From positions 26,759,858 to 26,823,857 of the forward strand of contig NC_083598.1 in NCBI RefSeq assembly GCF_020882245.1: a stretch of DNA of 64,000 nt, in the 5' to 3' direction. Below the pieces are notes generated by a model, which saw only the letters and a list, made by a program, of their open reading frames with translations, did no database searches and was not told where the DNA came from. Of this stretch, positions 40,020 through 51,480 are shown piece by piece. The position numbers were made by a program, and so were the translations under genes. The stretch is from Rhopalosiphum padi. Its lineage: Eukaryota > Arthropoda > Insecta > Hemiptera > Aphididae. Position 1 is the stretch's first letter; each line of letters starts with the position of its first letter.

Positions 40020-40580
40020 TATGTATGTTTTATTATGATTTCGTCGAAATACTATAATAATTGGATAGTAAAATTTCTTTAGGCTTTAGTTTTAATTTCA
40101 AATTTGCATATACCACCAATAAAATAAAATAAAAACACATTATTTTGTATACAAAAGTGATCTGTAGTTGTGGATTGTATAACTATACGTTTATGTTTAT
40201 AGTTTCAAGCGTTCTAACTATAAATAATGAGACGGAAATTTGTACACTTATTGTTCATTAGTCATTAATATTAAATTATTATTAAATTGATTTTAAAATG
40301 TAAATTAATTTAAATAACTTAGTTCAGTTACACATTTTTAAGAAAATAATAACTTCTTTAAGTTAAAAAATAAGTTAGTTTTCGGTTTCGTCTAGATTAT
40401 TTAGGTAACCACAACGATAATATTCTTTTTACCGCGTTCACACGTAGCGTTTATAAAGTATAATTTAAATATTATTAAATTTTATGTTTAATAATAAAAT
40501 CACACACATTTGATAAAACACAAGATAAAACTGCACACTTTTGGTAGGTTAAAACCGCAGAATTTTTAAAATTGCTGTAT

Positions 40581-41064
40581 CCAAAAACCGCACGCTTATT
40601 ATTTTGACCACAAAAAGGTCGATAGACAAATATTATTTTAAAATTCTATAATTTATTAATAATTAATAAATTATATAATAATTATTATCATTTAAATTAA
40701 TAATAAAAAAAAAAATGTAATAATAATAATCTAAATAAAAAAAAATGTATATAGTATTCAAATAAAAAAAAAAAAATTAAAGTTTGATTGATTAAAATCA
40801 TACTTTATAATGTGTAAAAATGTTAATTAATGTAAAAAAATGTAAAATGTATTGTAAAGTATAAAATTTTTAAAGTTTGATTGGCTGAAATCTATTACCG
40901 ACATTTTTAAAAAACTTAATACGATCTCCATGTATTAACAATTCTTCATAATTTTTAAACAAGTGCTCCTAAAAGAATCTTATCCGCTATTTAGCAATAA
41001 AAATAGTATGCGGTTTTTGTTTATCGACCTTTTGGGGGTCGAAATCAAAAGTGTGCGGTTTTCG
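40581..41064. mobile_element. Element with about 50-base inverted arms containing AAAACCGCAC and AAGGTCGAT
   Basis: Left arm 40581-40630 reads AAAAACCGCACGC, then TTTTGACC, then AAAAAGGTCGATAGACAAA. The right arm 41011-41064, on the other strand, reads AAAACCGCACACTTTTG, then TTTCGACC, then AAAAGGTCGATAAACAAA. The A-rich interior has no frame. It sits between the two peroxidase genes. Confidence 0.6.
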
Positions 41065-42255
41065 AATGCAACCAAATTTTAATACAAAATAAAACTATAT
41101 ATATATCACAAATCAACGCATAAAAATATATAGTTCATAAAACAAAAAAATTATAAATACATTTTTACAAATAACTTAAATTATACATTTTTAACAATAT
41201 AACTAAGTAAAGTTATAATTGTTTATAAAAATTAATAGATTTATTGTTATGTTGTACCTATTATACATTAGATAGTAGATACGGATAAAATTAAATTAAG
41301 AGAAAAATTATGTAATAAGTAAACAAATTTAACAATAAGTCCTAGTAAGTAAGTATTAGTATAGGCCTGCAATATTAATCATGTATATCAACATAGTAAA
41401 ATAAGTTAGGTTATGATAATAGGTATATAACAAATAAGAGAAGACGAAAAGAGGTTTGGGTAGTGTATAAATGTAAAATATTGTTTTGTGTGTGTACCGT
41501 AAAATATATTATTCTAACTAAATTATTTTCTAACATTCCATTCTTTTTAACAAGTTAAAATTAAGTTTAAAAAAGTTACTTTTAACTTTTTAATTAGATA
41601 CTGCTTAGCTTTGTTGAAATGTTATGTGTAAAATAAAAATGGTTGGAAAGTGGATACCGCTCTACTGTACAGTAGATGTCGAGTCGGTAAGTCACTGTAA
41701 TAGATGTGTTATAAATTTGTATTCAATGGTATATTATTGTATACGAAAAATGTTTCTGAGCGGAATAGGTTTATGGGATAAATAGGTAATATCTTAAAAT
41801 AAATCTATATTTTTTGACAATGTTTGTGCCGTAAAGTAAAATTTATAAAAAATAGTTCAGAAATAGACAACAGTTTTTGAAAGTTAAATCTTGTATAGAA
41901 AATTACACAAAATATTAATATTTGTTTAAAAAATATTTAACTATTGACATTTTATATTTTAATTTAATATTGAATTAGTTCCTTTTAATTTTTATATTAT
42001 TTTTTATCTATTAAAAATTTAAAAAATACCATAATGATTCTAAAATTTAATATTATCAATACATAATATATCACAACTACTGACGTGTATGCAGATACAT
42101 ACAAAAAACTCACTCATTGTTTCACTTGAAATCTAAAATAGTTCTAATATAGGTATAAAGTTGAAGAAATAAACTATACAAAAACAACGGGAAATAAATT
42201 AAGGCTACAATAATAAATAATATATACATTATTAAATCAAATATATTTTTTTATG
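41065..42255. other. Intergenic stretch between peroxidases
   Basis: AT-rich, no gene seen. One copy of the CTGAGCGGA repeat lies at about 41753. The stretch 39750-40580, containing the promoter of gene A, is likewise gene-free. Confidence 0.6.
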
Positions 42256-42261
42256 TTTATT
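42256..42261 (-). terminator. Polyadenylation signal of peroxidase B
   Basis: TTTATT on the plus strand reads AATAAA on the minus strand, about 120 bases after the TAG stop. This is a normal spacing for a short 3' untranslated region. Confidence 0.5.
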
Positions 42262-42378
42262 AGAGTTATGAATACATTTAAAATTTTGTACTATAGTGAG
42301 TTTCGAATAATAAAATAAAACAGACACAAATTATAGCACAGAGAAATTAAATTTGGTTTTAATGATACTTTAATCTCT

Positions 42379-45300
42379 CTAATCAAGCTCTTCTTTCCAT
42401 GGTTTAAAGTCTATCATATATTTTTCACTGCAACTCCACTTCATTGAAGAATACCATCTAAAATAAATTAAAATACTTAGGTACAATATATTATTTTAAA
42501 AGTGTAGTAGATAAGTTATACTATACTGAATACTTTTATATTCAATAATAAACAATTAATAAAATAGTCTTAACATTTATGTATATTATAGTCCTCATAG
42601 TATTTTAATTATTATTTTCACTAAAAATTAAACTAAATTTAAAATGTTTTAAGTTATTGACGTTTTAGCTAAGTAAAGATAAGTAATTATTATATATAAG
42701 TATTTACGTTATTATTAATAATATAATTAATATTCTTACCCGTTGTCTACTTTGGTGAAGATATTTTTTTGCAAGTTATTAACAGACGAGGTAGTGCATA
42801 TAATATGATTCAGATTAATTGATTTGATTATTTCAAGTTGATCTAAAAATTTAAGTATAAAATTAAATGAAAACATTTAATAAAAGTATATAAAAATACA
42901 AACGTGTCACAGAGACTTAAACACTAGATAAATTGTTTACTTTTAGAAAATTGACCGGATTGTCCTTTGGTATCGTAAAAAAAACGATCACCAACTCGTG
43001 ATCTATAGAAAAAATCACCAATAATACATCGTGAGGTATTTCCAACCAAAGCATCGTCTTCTGGTGTCTCCAACAAAGCCCCCACGATAAAGTCTATATC
43101 ATCTACGGAGGAGTAAAGTGTTTCTAAATCATAAATGTCCTGAAACATAAAAAAAAAAAAATAAGTAAGTGATTGAATAACAAACAACATAGTACAATAC
43201 ACTAAATAATTAACAATTAACTGTGTATAAAACTGATTTGTTTTGATACTTAGCTATTAAAGTTAGTAATAGTAGTTTCTATACTCCAATAAATTATAAT
43301 CACCGAACTCATATAGTAACAGAAATTTGTAAAATAAATTTTTTATCAACTTCTCACTAACATCTGCTGGTATGATATCGCTCAAATCGTCAAATGATTT
43401 AGCAATAGGTAATCCACATAATTGTCTCATTTTATTGTATGGCGGCAGACCAGTATCACGCCCCCTTTGGATATCATACGACAGAAGATCCACGCCAATC
43501 GAATTGTTTGAATGAAACATTAAGTTCGAAATCTATTCGAAAAAAGAAAGCTATATGTTACTAGGTAAATTAAATAAGTTAACATTGTAACAGTATTCTT
43601 TAATTATTATTTATTTAATAATAAAACATTACTAAAGGATTGTATGAAGGTTGACTCAGACGTCCTTCTGTACATAATAAACCTCGAAGTAGCTGGTCAT
43701 AGTTCGAGCCTTGTTGTAAAAGATATGGACAATTCATCCAGTCTGTAACATTGACTATTTGTACAGTTGTGGAATTTGAATCAATAAACCTAAAAATAAT
43801 AAAAAATAAAAATGTGAAAATCTTATTCACACGTGATATTTCTATTAAAATAAGTGTATCTTATATTTGTACCTATGTTGAGCTGGTACAATATTGTGCA
43901 GTACACGGAATGCGCCAGTTGAAAACTCTTGTGAAGTTGATGGGTTCACAGTGGGATCATATTCATTGTTATCACCGAGCACTTCGTCCGTAGTATAATT
44001 TTTACCTAAATAATAGGTTATATTATGACATTACGCATATAAATTTAAAGATTTATACAATGTTGAATGACGGGTAAAATGTTTTTCTATATTCTTTAAA
44101 TGAGTATAAACCTACCTAAAATTATTGGCAAAAACTGTGTGTATGTAATATGTTGGATAATTGCACCAACGAATCTGCGAGATTCTTGGTATAACTTTTC
44201 ATCAGACCACAAAGAATTCTCAGATTTTAGCTTAAACGCTACGTAATTGTGAAATCTCAAAAACATATTGTGAAAAAGTGCTATTCCAAGGTTCAAGTTT
44301 GCACGCGAGTCTCCTAAAACAGAGTATAACAATATAGGTATGTATATTATAGTACATGGTACGTGGTCAGAAAATAGTGTCAACACATGGATAGCTTTAC
44401 CGGAGCTGTACAAATATTTGTTGGTATCAGAAGACTTAAAGGACGAACGTGGACAAAACTCCTGGTTGTTATCAAGAACAGAAATTAACGCCCCACCAGT
44501 GAACGATCTCAGTTTCGATACAACGTCATCATTAGAACCATAAATCTGAGAACCGTCAATAAAGTGCGAAACATCGTCTATCTATAAAAACAGGTTTACT
44601 ATTAAATTGATTTATTAGATTAAAATTGACTAGGTATGTAAAAAAAAATTAATTAAAACTAAGTACATAATTTTATCAATGCAATCAAAATATAACTTAA
44701 ACGGATTAGAAACTATAGATATGGATGAACTATAGATACTTCTAAATTTTATATAGTATTTAAAATAATAATTTATTGGCATACTTTTAGCTTGATAACT
44801 ATGAAAAAGTGGTTAGGTAGAATATAAACAATTTAAATTGGAACGGCATTCAAGAAAATCATCCGTCGTCTTATTGGTCATCAATATTTAATTAAAAACA
44901 AGCTATATAATATTATAGGTATTCTACACAGTAAAGATTTTCGTAATACATTTTCAATAAATAAAAAAAGAAAATATGTACCTAATAAATATTTTTATAT
45001 TTAATATTTTGGTCATATTATAATGTTTAAGAGATATAATTGTTTAAAAAATCGTAAAATAGTTTTATCTACAACGGAAATCTTAGCAACTATTTGGTTT
45101 GGTAAACAATCAAATGTGTAAAAACCAAATAAGAAATACTGAGACTATCAGTGAAATAACATATTAACAATACTAACATGCCTTATGATATATATAGTTA
45201 TTATTTAATTTTATTGTATATGTGCAGACGGTCCTGTACTCTAGATTATAGAGTATGATAATTTTGAGTGCGATGATATAAATCACGGAATTTTCTATAA

Positions 45301-48300
45301 TGAATAATAAATAATATAATAATAACTTACAAATGTCAATGGTTGTAAGGGACAACTATAGTTGTATGATGTCATTGCCCGAGTAAATCTCATGCACGTT
45401 GTGTTGTACTTTGAGTATATAGGATCATCTATGGGTATTTCGATGGTAGCTTCGCATGCTCTTGAAACCGAAGGTTTATTTTTATGTACACAACAATCTG
45501 AAAAATGTATTTAAATTGTACTTAGAATAAGCATAAGTGTAATTTAATTACGAATTTCAAGAGGGTAGGTCTTATATGGTTTATACACATTATAACTAAT
45601 CATATTATTAAATATCAAATGAAAAATGTCATCATATTACCTTCACCGTTTGTATCAATTGCTAAGTTAGAAACATCATGAGCGACGAATTGACCCCATT
45701 GCATTAGTAGTTGGTTATGTTTGTCAGGGATTCTTGTTTGTTTATTTAGAAACAGCTTAACTTGAATTTCTCTTGCACTCGGCAATGGTTTCCCATCAGA
45801 TGATGTACGTAGTTTAGAGATCCCTTTAAAAAAATATATAATTATAGGTGCCTATATACGGCAATAATATAATTATTATCTCAATATATTATTAACGCAT
45901 AATATTAGTAAAACTCATAAATTATAATTGGTGATATACTTTTTTTTTTTATGATAGTTGTAAAAATAATTAGTTACTCAAAGACATTTTTTTTCCATAA
46001 TCGTAGCTTATTGCTAATTAACCGACTTTAAAATAAATTTAATTTAAAAATCGTAATGATGTACAATAAAATATTATTTATAATATTTTTCAATATCAAT
46101 AATAATATATTTTTCTATTTATAAAAATAATTATTCGACTAAGACTTGAACAGTGAACACACTAAATTCTCACATGGTTATCACTTATGGTTAGTACGTT
46201 AAGGAACCTTAACCTCCTTTAGCCTAACATACAATACAATCAATTAAACCATGCACATCAATACATCATCATTCACTGCCCAAATTTCACTAAAACTAAA
46301 AATAAATTCAACAGCCAGGACAATCTTTACGAAGTAAACAGTCCACAATGAGATAAAAATTATTTACTTTCTTTAAAAAAAATTAATTTATCATTATTAA
46401 GATTAGCTAATAACCATAGTAGCTGATGCTATAAATAATAATAATAAATAATAATACAAATTTTACTACAATACTACTAATATAAGATATTTATATACAA
46501 ATACAATAAACATTAATCATATGACATGCTGTTTTTTCAAATATAAAATAATTGAATAATATTAATATTAAACTTTATTTTAAAGATATGTATAGTAGTA
46601 TAGTATCTATATAAATTAGTTCAAGTAATAACAAATGTAAAATGGGTATATTAAAATTGTTATTGTAATAAATAATAATACTATTAATATATATCAGACG
46701 CTATAATATTAGCGTTGGATTATGTAGTTCTTAAAATTTAATATTTATCAAACATATACACCTAAAACAATATTGCTAATTTGTATCTGGACTTTCTTAT
46801 ATTATTTTCTTATTCACAAAACGATAATAATTTTGTTCATACGTTTTGTAATGGCTAAATGTACCATATGGAAATAAGCCTGCAAAGTGTTGTTTTATAT
46901 TTATACTATGAAATTCAATTTGGTATAAATTGTATGTACTTTACTCCTGTTAAAAGGTAAAATTGGAATTTTTACTAAACAATAATTTCAGCCTAAAATT
47001 AGTAAAACTAGATTTAATCTTTAATGCTATATATACTACAAACCAAATGTAAGTACGTTTTAATAATTTAAATTGACCTACTAATTTGGTTATTATTTTA
47101 ATTATTAAATGTTTTTTCTAAGCTTTTTTTTTTAAGTAAGTTTTAGCCGTAACTCTAAGTTTTTGATTTGTGGTATACTGGTATTTAAGACATGTGTTTC
47201 AATAGAACTGTAGACTAATATAATGCAGAGCATACAATCAATTCTTCAGTCTCCTACAATATTTAATATTACGCTTACATGGATATGTACGCGTGCTGGT
47301 GTATTATTATTTTAATATACATCATACACAATTATCTTAGTTTAAAATTTAAAATATTAAACTATAAAAATATTATAATAACGATTTATATTAAAACCTT
47401 CAACAGTAAAAATCATCAATACTCTCCCTATTCTATATGTTATGTGGTTGTATATCATATATAAAATACCACATAGATATGAACAATTGTTTAAACAATA
47501 ATTATTAATTACCATCGCTGTAGTGTGCGTCGACAAGTCTGATGAATGGGGTGTTCGATGAACCCCAAATTGGGTTGTTTGGATTGTTACACGTCCCATT
47601 GCTAGTTCTGTATATGTCACTATAATCACACGAAACAATAGGTGCACACTGGTCGAAATACTCTCTGTTTTTCATTGCAAAGTGATCTTTATTTTTAATG
47701 ACTGCGTGCTGTGACTATTTTAAAGGAGTATAGCTACGTTATTATGAAACATAATATAAATATAAACTATTGAGAAAATATAAATATAATCTATTATAAA
47801 TGGTTAATATAAAAATCGTTCTTATCAATGTATTAAATAACTCATTGTTACTTTTTTCCGTATATTTTTCAACCATTAATTGTTTTTTTACATACATTTT
47901 TTTTGATCTTTGTTTAATGAATATATTTTTTATTTTTTAGAATATTCTTCATCTGTATTAAAAACTTAATAAGTAATTAACGTTTTGTTACCGATTTAAA
48001 ATGCGTAAAAAAAGATAATAAAAATGCATAAAGTCAATAAATGACTTATCTATTGTATTATTATAACCATATTTTATGATCTGTATATTATTTACAAATT
48101 ATATTAGCTATGCTTTACAAACATTTTTGAATTTTTCTTACTTTTTCAAAAACGTTTTCCTAAATAAACATCACACGAGGATATAATAATTATAATTTTA
48201 TTACACTAATACTAGTAGTTTATAAAAATAAACATCTTTCATATTTATGTTTAATTTATTATTTTTATATAGTTCATTAATCGATATCCATCAATAGACA

Positions 48301-49588
48301 CATATTTTATAAATTTACAAATTATTAGATAATAAAACATAACCCATCCATAGAAATACAGCTAAAATATTCCCAATTGACTTATATACATAGTTTTTAA
48401 TTGTATTATTATTGTTGTTCAATAAATATATATATATATATATATATATACATTATATTGACCTCATTATATATTTATTTTATCAAATTGAAAGAAACTA
48501 ATTTATGGCACATTCGACCCACTGTAGGAATTTAAAAATTTAAGCTATAATGATAAGAGTTTGTTTAACGGTTAATGTCAATATATTATCTCTGAGTTCT
48601 GATAATCATACGTGTAATATAATAAATTAATTTACCTACTTAACAGTGGTTAGGAACAACGTTTATTCTACGTGAATATTAAAGGCAATAAATCGAACTA
48701 AAATTATTAAATTGAAACACGTGAATATTGAGATAACGTTTTTATTTTGATATATTTTAATCATTTTATTTAGTGTTATACATACATACATTTAAGTTAT
48801 ATATGTCGCATCATTTTTGTTATGATCTAGGTATTAAAAATTTATGGTTAAGTCATGAATAATATTTTCATTATATTCTATTTATATAAAATATTTTATT
48901 TTATAGTTTTTAATAATGGTCGTCTGCTGGTGCTATCTATTGAAAGTGCATATTTAAATATTTTAAAATTTATAAGAACATATTAAGAAAAATTTAAACA
49001 GTACTATGATTATAACGATAACACGCAAATAATTTAAACTGTTTTATATTCACCATTAGAATAAATTAAACATCGTTGAATATCTCGATATCTTACTAGT
49101 GGTCTGTGCTCTATATAACACAGACTACTTAAATCATTAGGCATTTCTCTCTGTAAATAGTTGTATGCCCTTAGTCCTTTTTTATGAATCCACCAAACGG
49201 AGGAAACAGATTCATTAATAAATAAATAAAAAAGAAACGTAACCAATAATATATAATTATACTCCAACCTGATGCAAATATTTACGCACGGCTATATGTA
49301 ATTATCGTATTTTATTTTACCTGTACAAATTGGTCGTCTAACAAAAAATCGATCACTGACATCAAAAATGTGATAATCAGTACCGAAAATATGAAGAAAA
49401 TAACCAAAAATTGACTTCTATAGGCATGCAGCGGTTTTGTGTCCTTATCGTTTGTGTGCTGAAGCAGGCCACTGAAAGAACAAAATAAATTATGATGTAG
49501 TGTTGCATATTTAAAAACACATTACAGTGTATACTTACATCGTTTCTCCATTCTTGGTCCACGTTTCTAATGCAATGTCGTTTATCAT
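42379..49588 (-). CDS. Haem peroxidase B (tandem paralogue of A), membrane-anchored N-terminus, about 14 exons
   Basis: Predicted haem peroxidase, paralogous to gene A. Exons in transcript order: 49588-49539, 49471-49321, 49261-49097, 47708-47513, 45823-45641, 45497-45331, 44581-44401, 44313-44116, 44005-43873, 43789-43633, 43532-43362, 43139-42941, 42842-42740 and 42457-42379 (TAG). Frames join to about 710 codons. A polar start of about 37 residues precedes a transmembrane helix near 38-57; a second hydrophobic stretch follows. Distal WGQFVAHD holds Gln232 and His236; GDSR holds Arg368; FRVLH holds proximal His467; DIQRGRDTG lies at 547-555. As in A, the haem-ester Asp and Glu are replaced (Ala235, Leu371) and the proximal Asn is Asp547. 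Exons 5-14 are secure. Exons 1-3 are less so: the exon 3 acceptor (GGAG) is weak and its intron is only 59 bases, so exons 1-2 could belong to another transcript. Confidence 0.85.
45824..47512 (-). other. Intron 4 of peroxidase B
   Basis: Mostly AT-rich intron. At about 46140-46330 there is a more balanced patch containing TTAAGGAACCTTAA, a short palindrome, and a C-rich stretch that may be a worn transposon fragment. No open frame there looks coding. The intron before it (47709-49096) holds a TA microsatellite and otherwise nothing recognisable. Confidence 0.5.
48426..48450. repeat. TA microsatellite
   Basis: About 25 bases of alternating TA in the 47709-49096 intron of peroxidase B. Confidence 0.9.
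49097..49588 (-). CDS. Probable N-terminal exons of peroxidase B (tail and membrane anchor)
   Basis: Three open blocks: 49588-49539 starting MINDIALETW, 49471-49321 with the hydrophobic helix QFLVIFFIFSVLIITFLMSV, and 49261-49097 ending SSLCYIEHRPL before a good CTA|GTAAGA donor. Intron phases (2, 0, 0) join in frame to the exon at 47708-47513. A Lys/Arg-containing stretch before the helix suggests a type II, inside-to-outside orientation. The third block lacks an ATG, so it is not a start exon unless a rare start is used. Direct transcript evidence would settle whether all three belong to the peroxidase. Confidence 0.55.
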
Positions 49589-49656
49589 TTCGAATTAAAT
49601 AAAATAACCATTTAAATAGTTGTTATAAAAGTGCATTATTCGCACGTCACCCAGAG

Positions 49657-49664
49657 TTTATAGC
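49657..49664 (-). promoter_or_regulatory. TATA-like element upstream of peroxidase B
   Basis: GCTATAAA on the minus strand about 70-75 bases before the ATG at 49588, in a slightly GC-richer patch. A second TTTATAAC lies nearer the ATG, about 37 bases upstream. Spacing resembles that of gene A's TATA box. Inference from position only. Confidence 0.35.
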
Positions 49665-50819
49665 CAGACCAACTGAATGTACCATAACTACTGATATCTG
49701 AACATAGCACACTGTATAGTATACCTACCAACACAAACGGCTGATAACATTTTTTATTAATTACAATCGTATCGATTATTGTTGATAGCTTGCTACCTAT
49801 ATAATCGATAATTATTTCATATACATACTTTTTGTTATACCTATTTGATTATTATTATTATATTATGTAAAAATAATTATTAATAATAACTAATTAATGA
49901 TTACGAATAATATAATCTGCCATATAGAGTATTTTAATAAAAATGTATAATTATAAATAACAAAATATAGGTAAAATTTGAAATGATTACCCTATATTAT
50001 ATGCTGTATTTTAATATTTTGTTTTAAATTTTAATGTAAAAAGTTAAAATGTAAATAAAAATAAAAAATAATTTAAAAACCTAAATGCATTTATTTTTAA
50101 AACGCCGGTCGTATCGGTTGTTTTTTTTACTGTAACATATTTAGAAAAACAATTGAGAAAATCGAAAATTGGCTTCCGTTCAACAACAAGAGACAAAATA
50201 ATTTTTGTACTGACAAATTGAAGCAAGAATTTTTGATGTATTTGACTTTCACATAAATTATCAAAAATTATGCGATTACGTGGTACAAATATTAGGTAAT
50301 TTAAACAATGTATTTTATTGTAATGTCATGCAATACAGTGCATAATAATTTATTAGGTGCATTTCATAGATTTAAATATTGGAAAATTAATATTTAATAA
50401 TTAACAATAATATTATATTATTGTTATAAAAACAATAAAATGGGTAAATATAATATGGCGATCTATATTATTACTGTAGGTACCTACAATATTTTATAAG
50501 CTGGATTTTAATATATGAATATCAAGGAATTTCATTTTGAAAGGTAAACGTTCATTATTATTATATGTACATTGTACATTTGTACACCAAAGTCTAAAAA
50601 TACATAATTATTAATTATTATATATTATATAGTTTATAAAAAGTAAGGTATGTATAAGCAAGTTAAATAATAATAACGTATATTTCGATAGTATTTATAT
50701 AATTTGTTTAAGCATACCAAATAAATACTTGGACATATGCATCTATATAGAACTTATATAGATTTATGTATTTCTCGTTGAGTTCTATACGACTATACTT
50801 ACACAGGTAGGTATATAGT

Positions 50820-51480
50820 TTTATATGTGGTGCGTCAAAACGTCTTGTCCGGAAAATGTCTATTCGGACAACGACCGCGCGCGCGTCCTCCCAGCTCGTG
50901 TATGGCTCATATACACCGGGCGAAGAAGTGTTTATTCCAAACACACCATCAATCTCCTTCAGCAATGACCCGAAACAATTATTTAATTTTTGTTTTAATT
51001 GGTTGGCTCCCGGGCTGCGGTTATATATCCGCGAGAGGAAAACGGAATAATATCCCGAGTGTGTGTACGCGTATATACGAACGCCGAAGGGATACCCTGC
51101 AGGTTCTGTGCTGGGTGTTTCAGGTTGACAGCGCGCTTGATCGATGACCATAACTCCACGTCCTACACATAAAACACTCCCCCACCCAACATCTATCCAT
51201 ATTATATGCTTTTCCTCTTACCCTGTATCGTCACATGACGCCCACGGACCATCCCCGCTCGCGCACATGCACTATCCTGCACGGTGTATACTTCTCCCTT
51301 GCACGACTCACACGCGCGCGCTATAGCTCCTTCACCCCCCCCCCCCTACCCCCTTGCTACAATATTACCATCAGCCTCCGGACGGTGAACAAACCACTTC
51401 ACCCCAACCTGGTGTATAATAATAATAATCACAGATGCCGGTGATCGGCCGTGTACGCGTGGGAGCAGAGTCCGTCGATT
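50820..51480. promoter_or_regulatory. GC-rich island, possible promoter or first exon
   Basis: GC-rich and CpG-containing, with GCGCGCGCG at about 50877, CCCGGGC near 51008, a C tract at 51337-51350 and CACGCGCGCGC near 51310. A 147-codon minus-strand frame (51151-50708) crosses it but continues into plainly noncoding AT-rich sequence with no recognisable domain. Plus-strand frames are shorter. Such islands in this window mark 5' ends of genes, yet no adjacent coding exon is recognised. Confidence 0.35.

Noticed and set aside
44340..44543. Plus-strand frame across peroxidase B exons
   Set aside because: Antisense of a real minus-strand exon (44581-44401).
49034..49096. Extension of peroxidase B exon 3 to the next stop
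   Set aside because: The only late phase-0 donor there is GTTTAA, which is poor; CTA|GTAAGA at 49097 is a far better donor and keeps frame.
49268..49291. Alternative exon 3 start for peroxidase B after CATATAG
   Set aside because: It would leave an intron of only 29 bases, too short to splice; the GGAG acceptor at 49262-49263 gives 59 bases.
50827..51147. 106-codon plus-strand frame in the 51 kb island
   Set aside because: Overlaps a second plus-strand frame and a minus-strand frame; no domain, no splice context. Treated as an effect of GC content.
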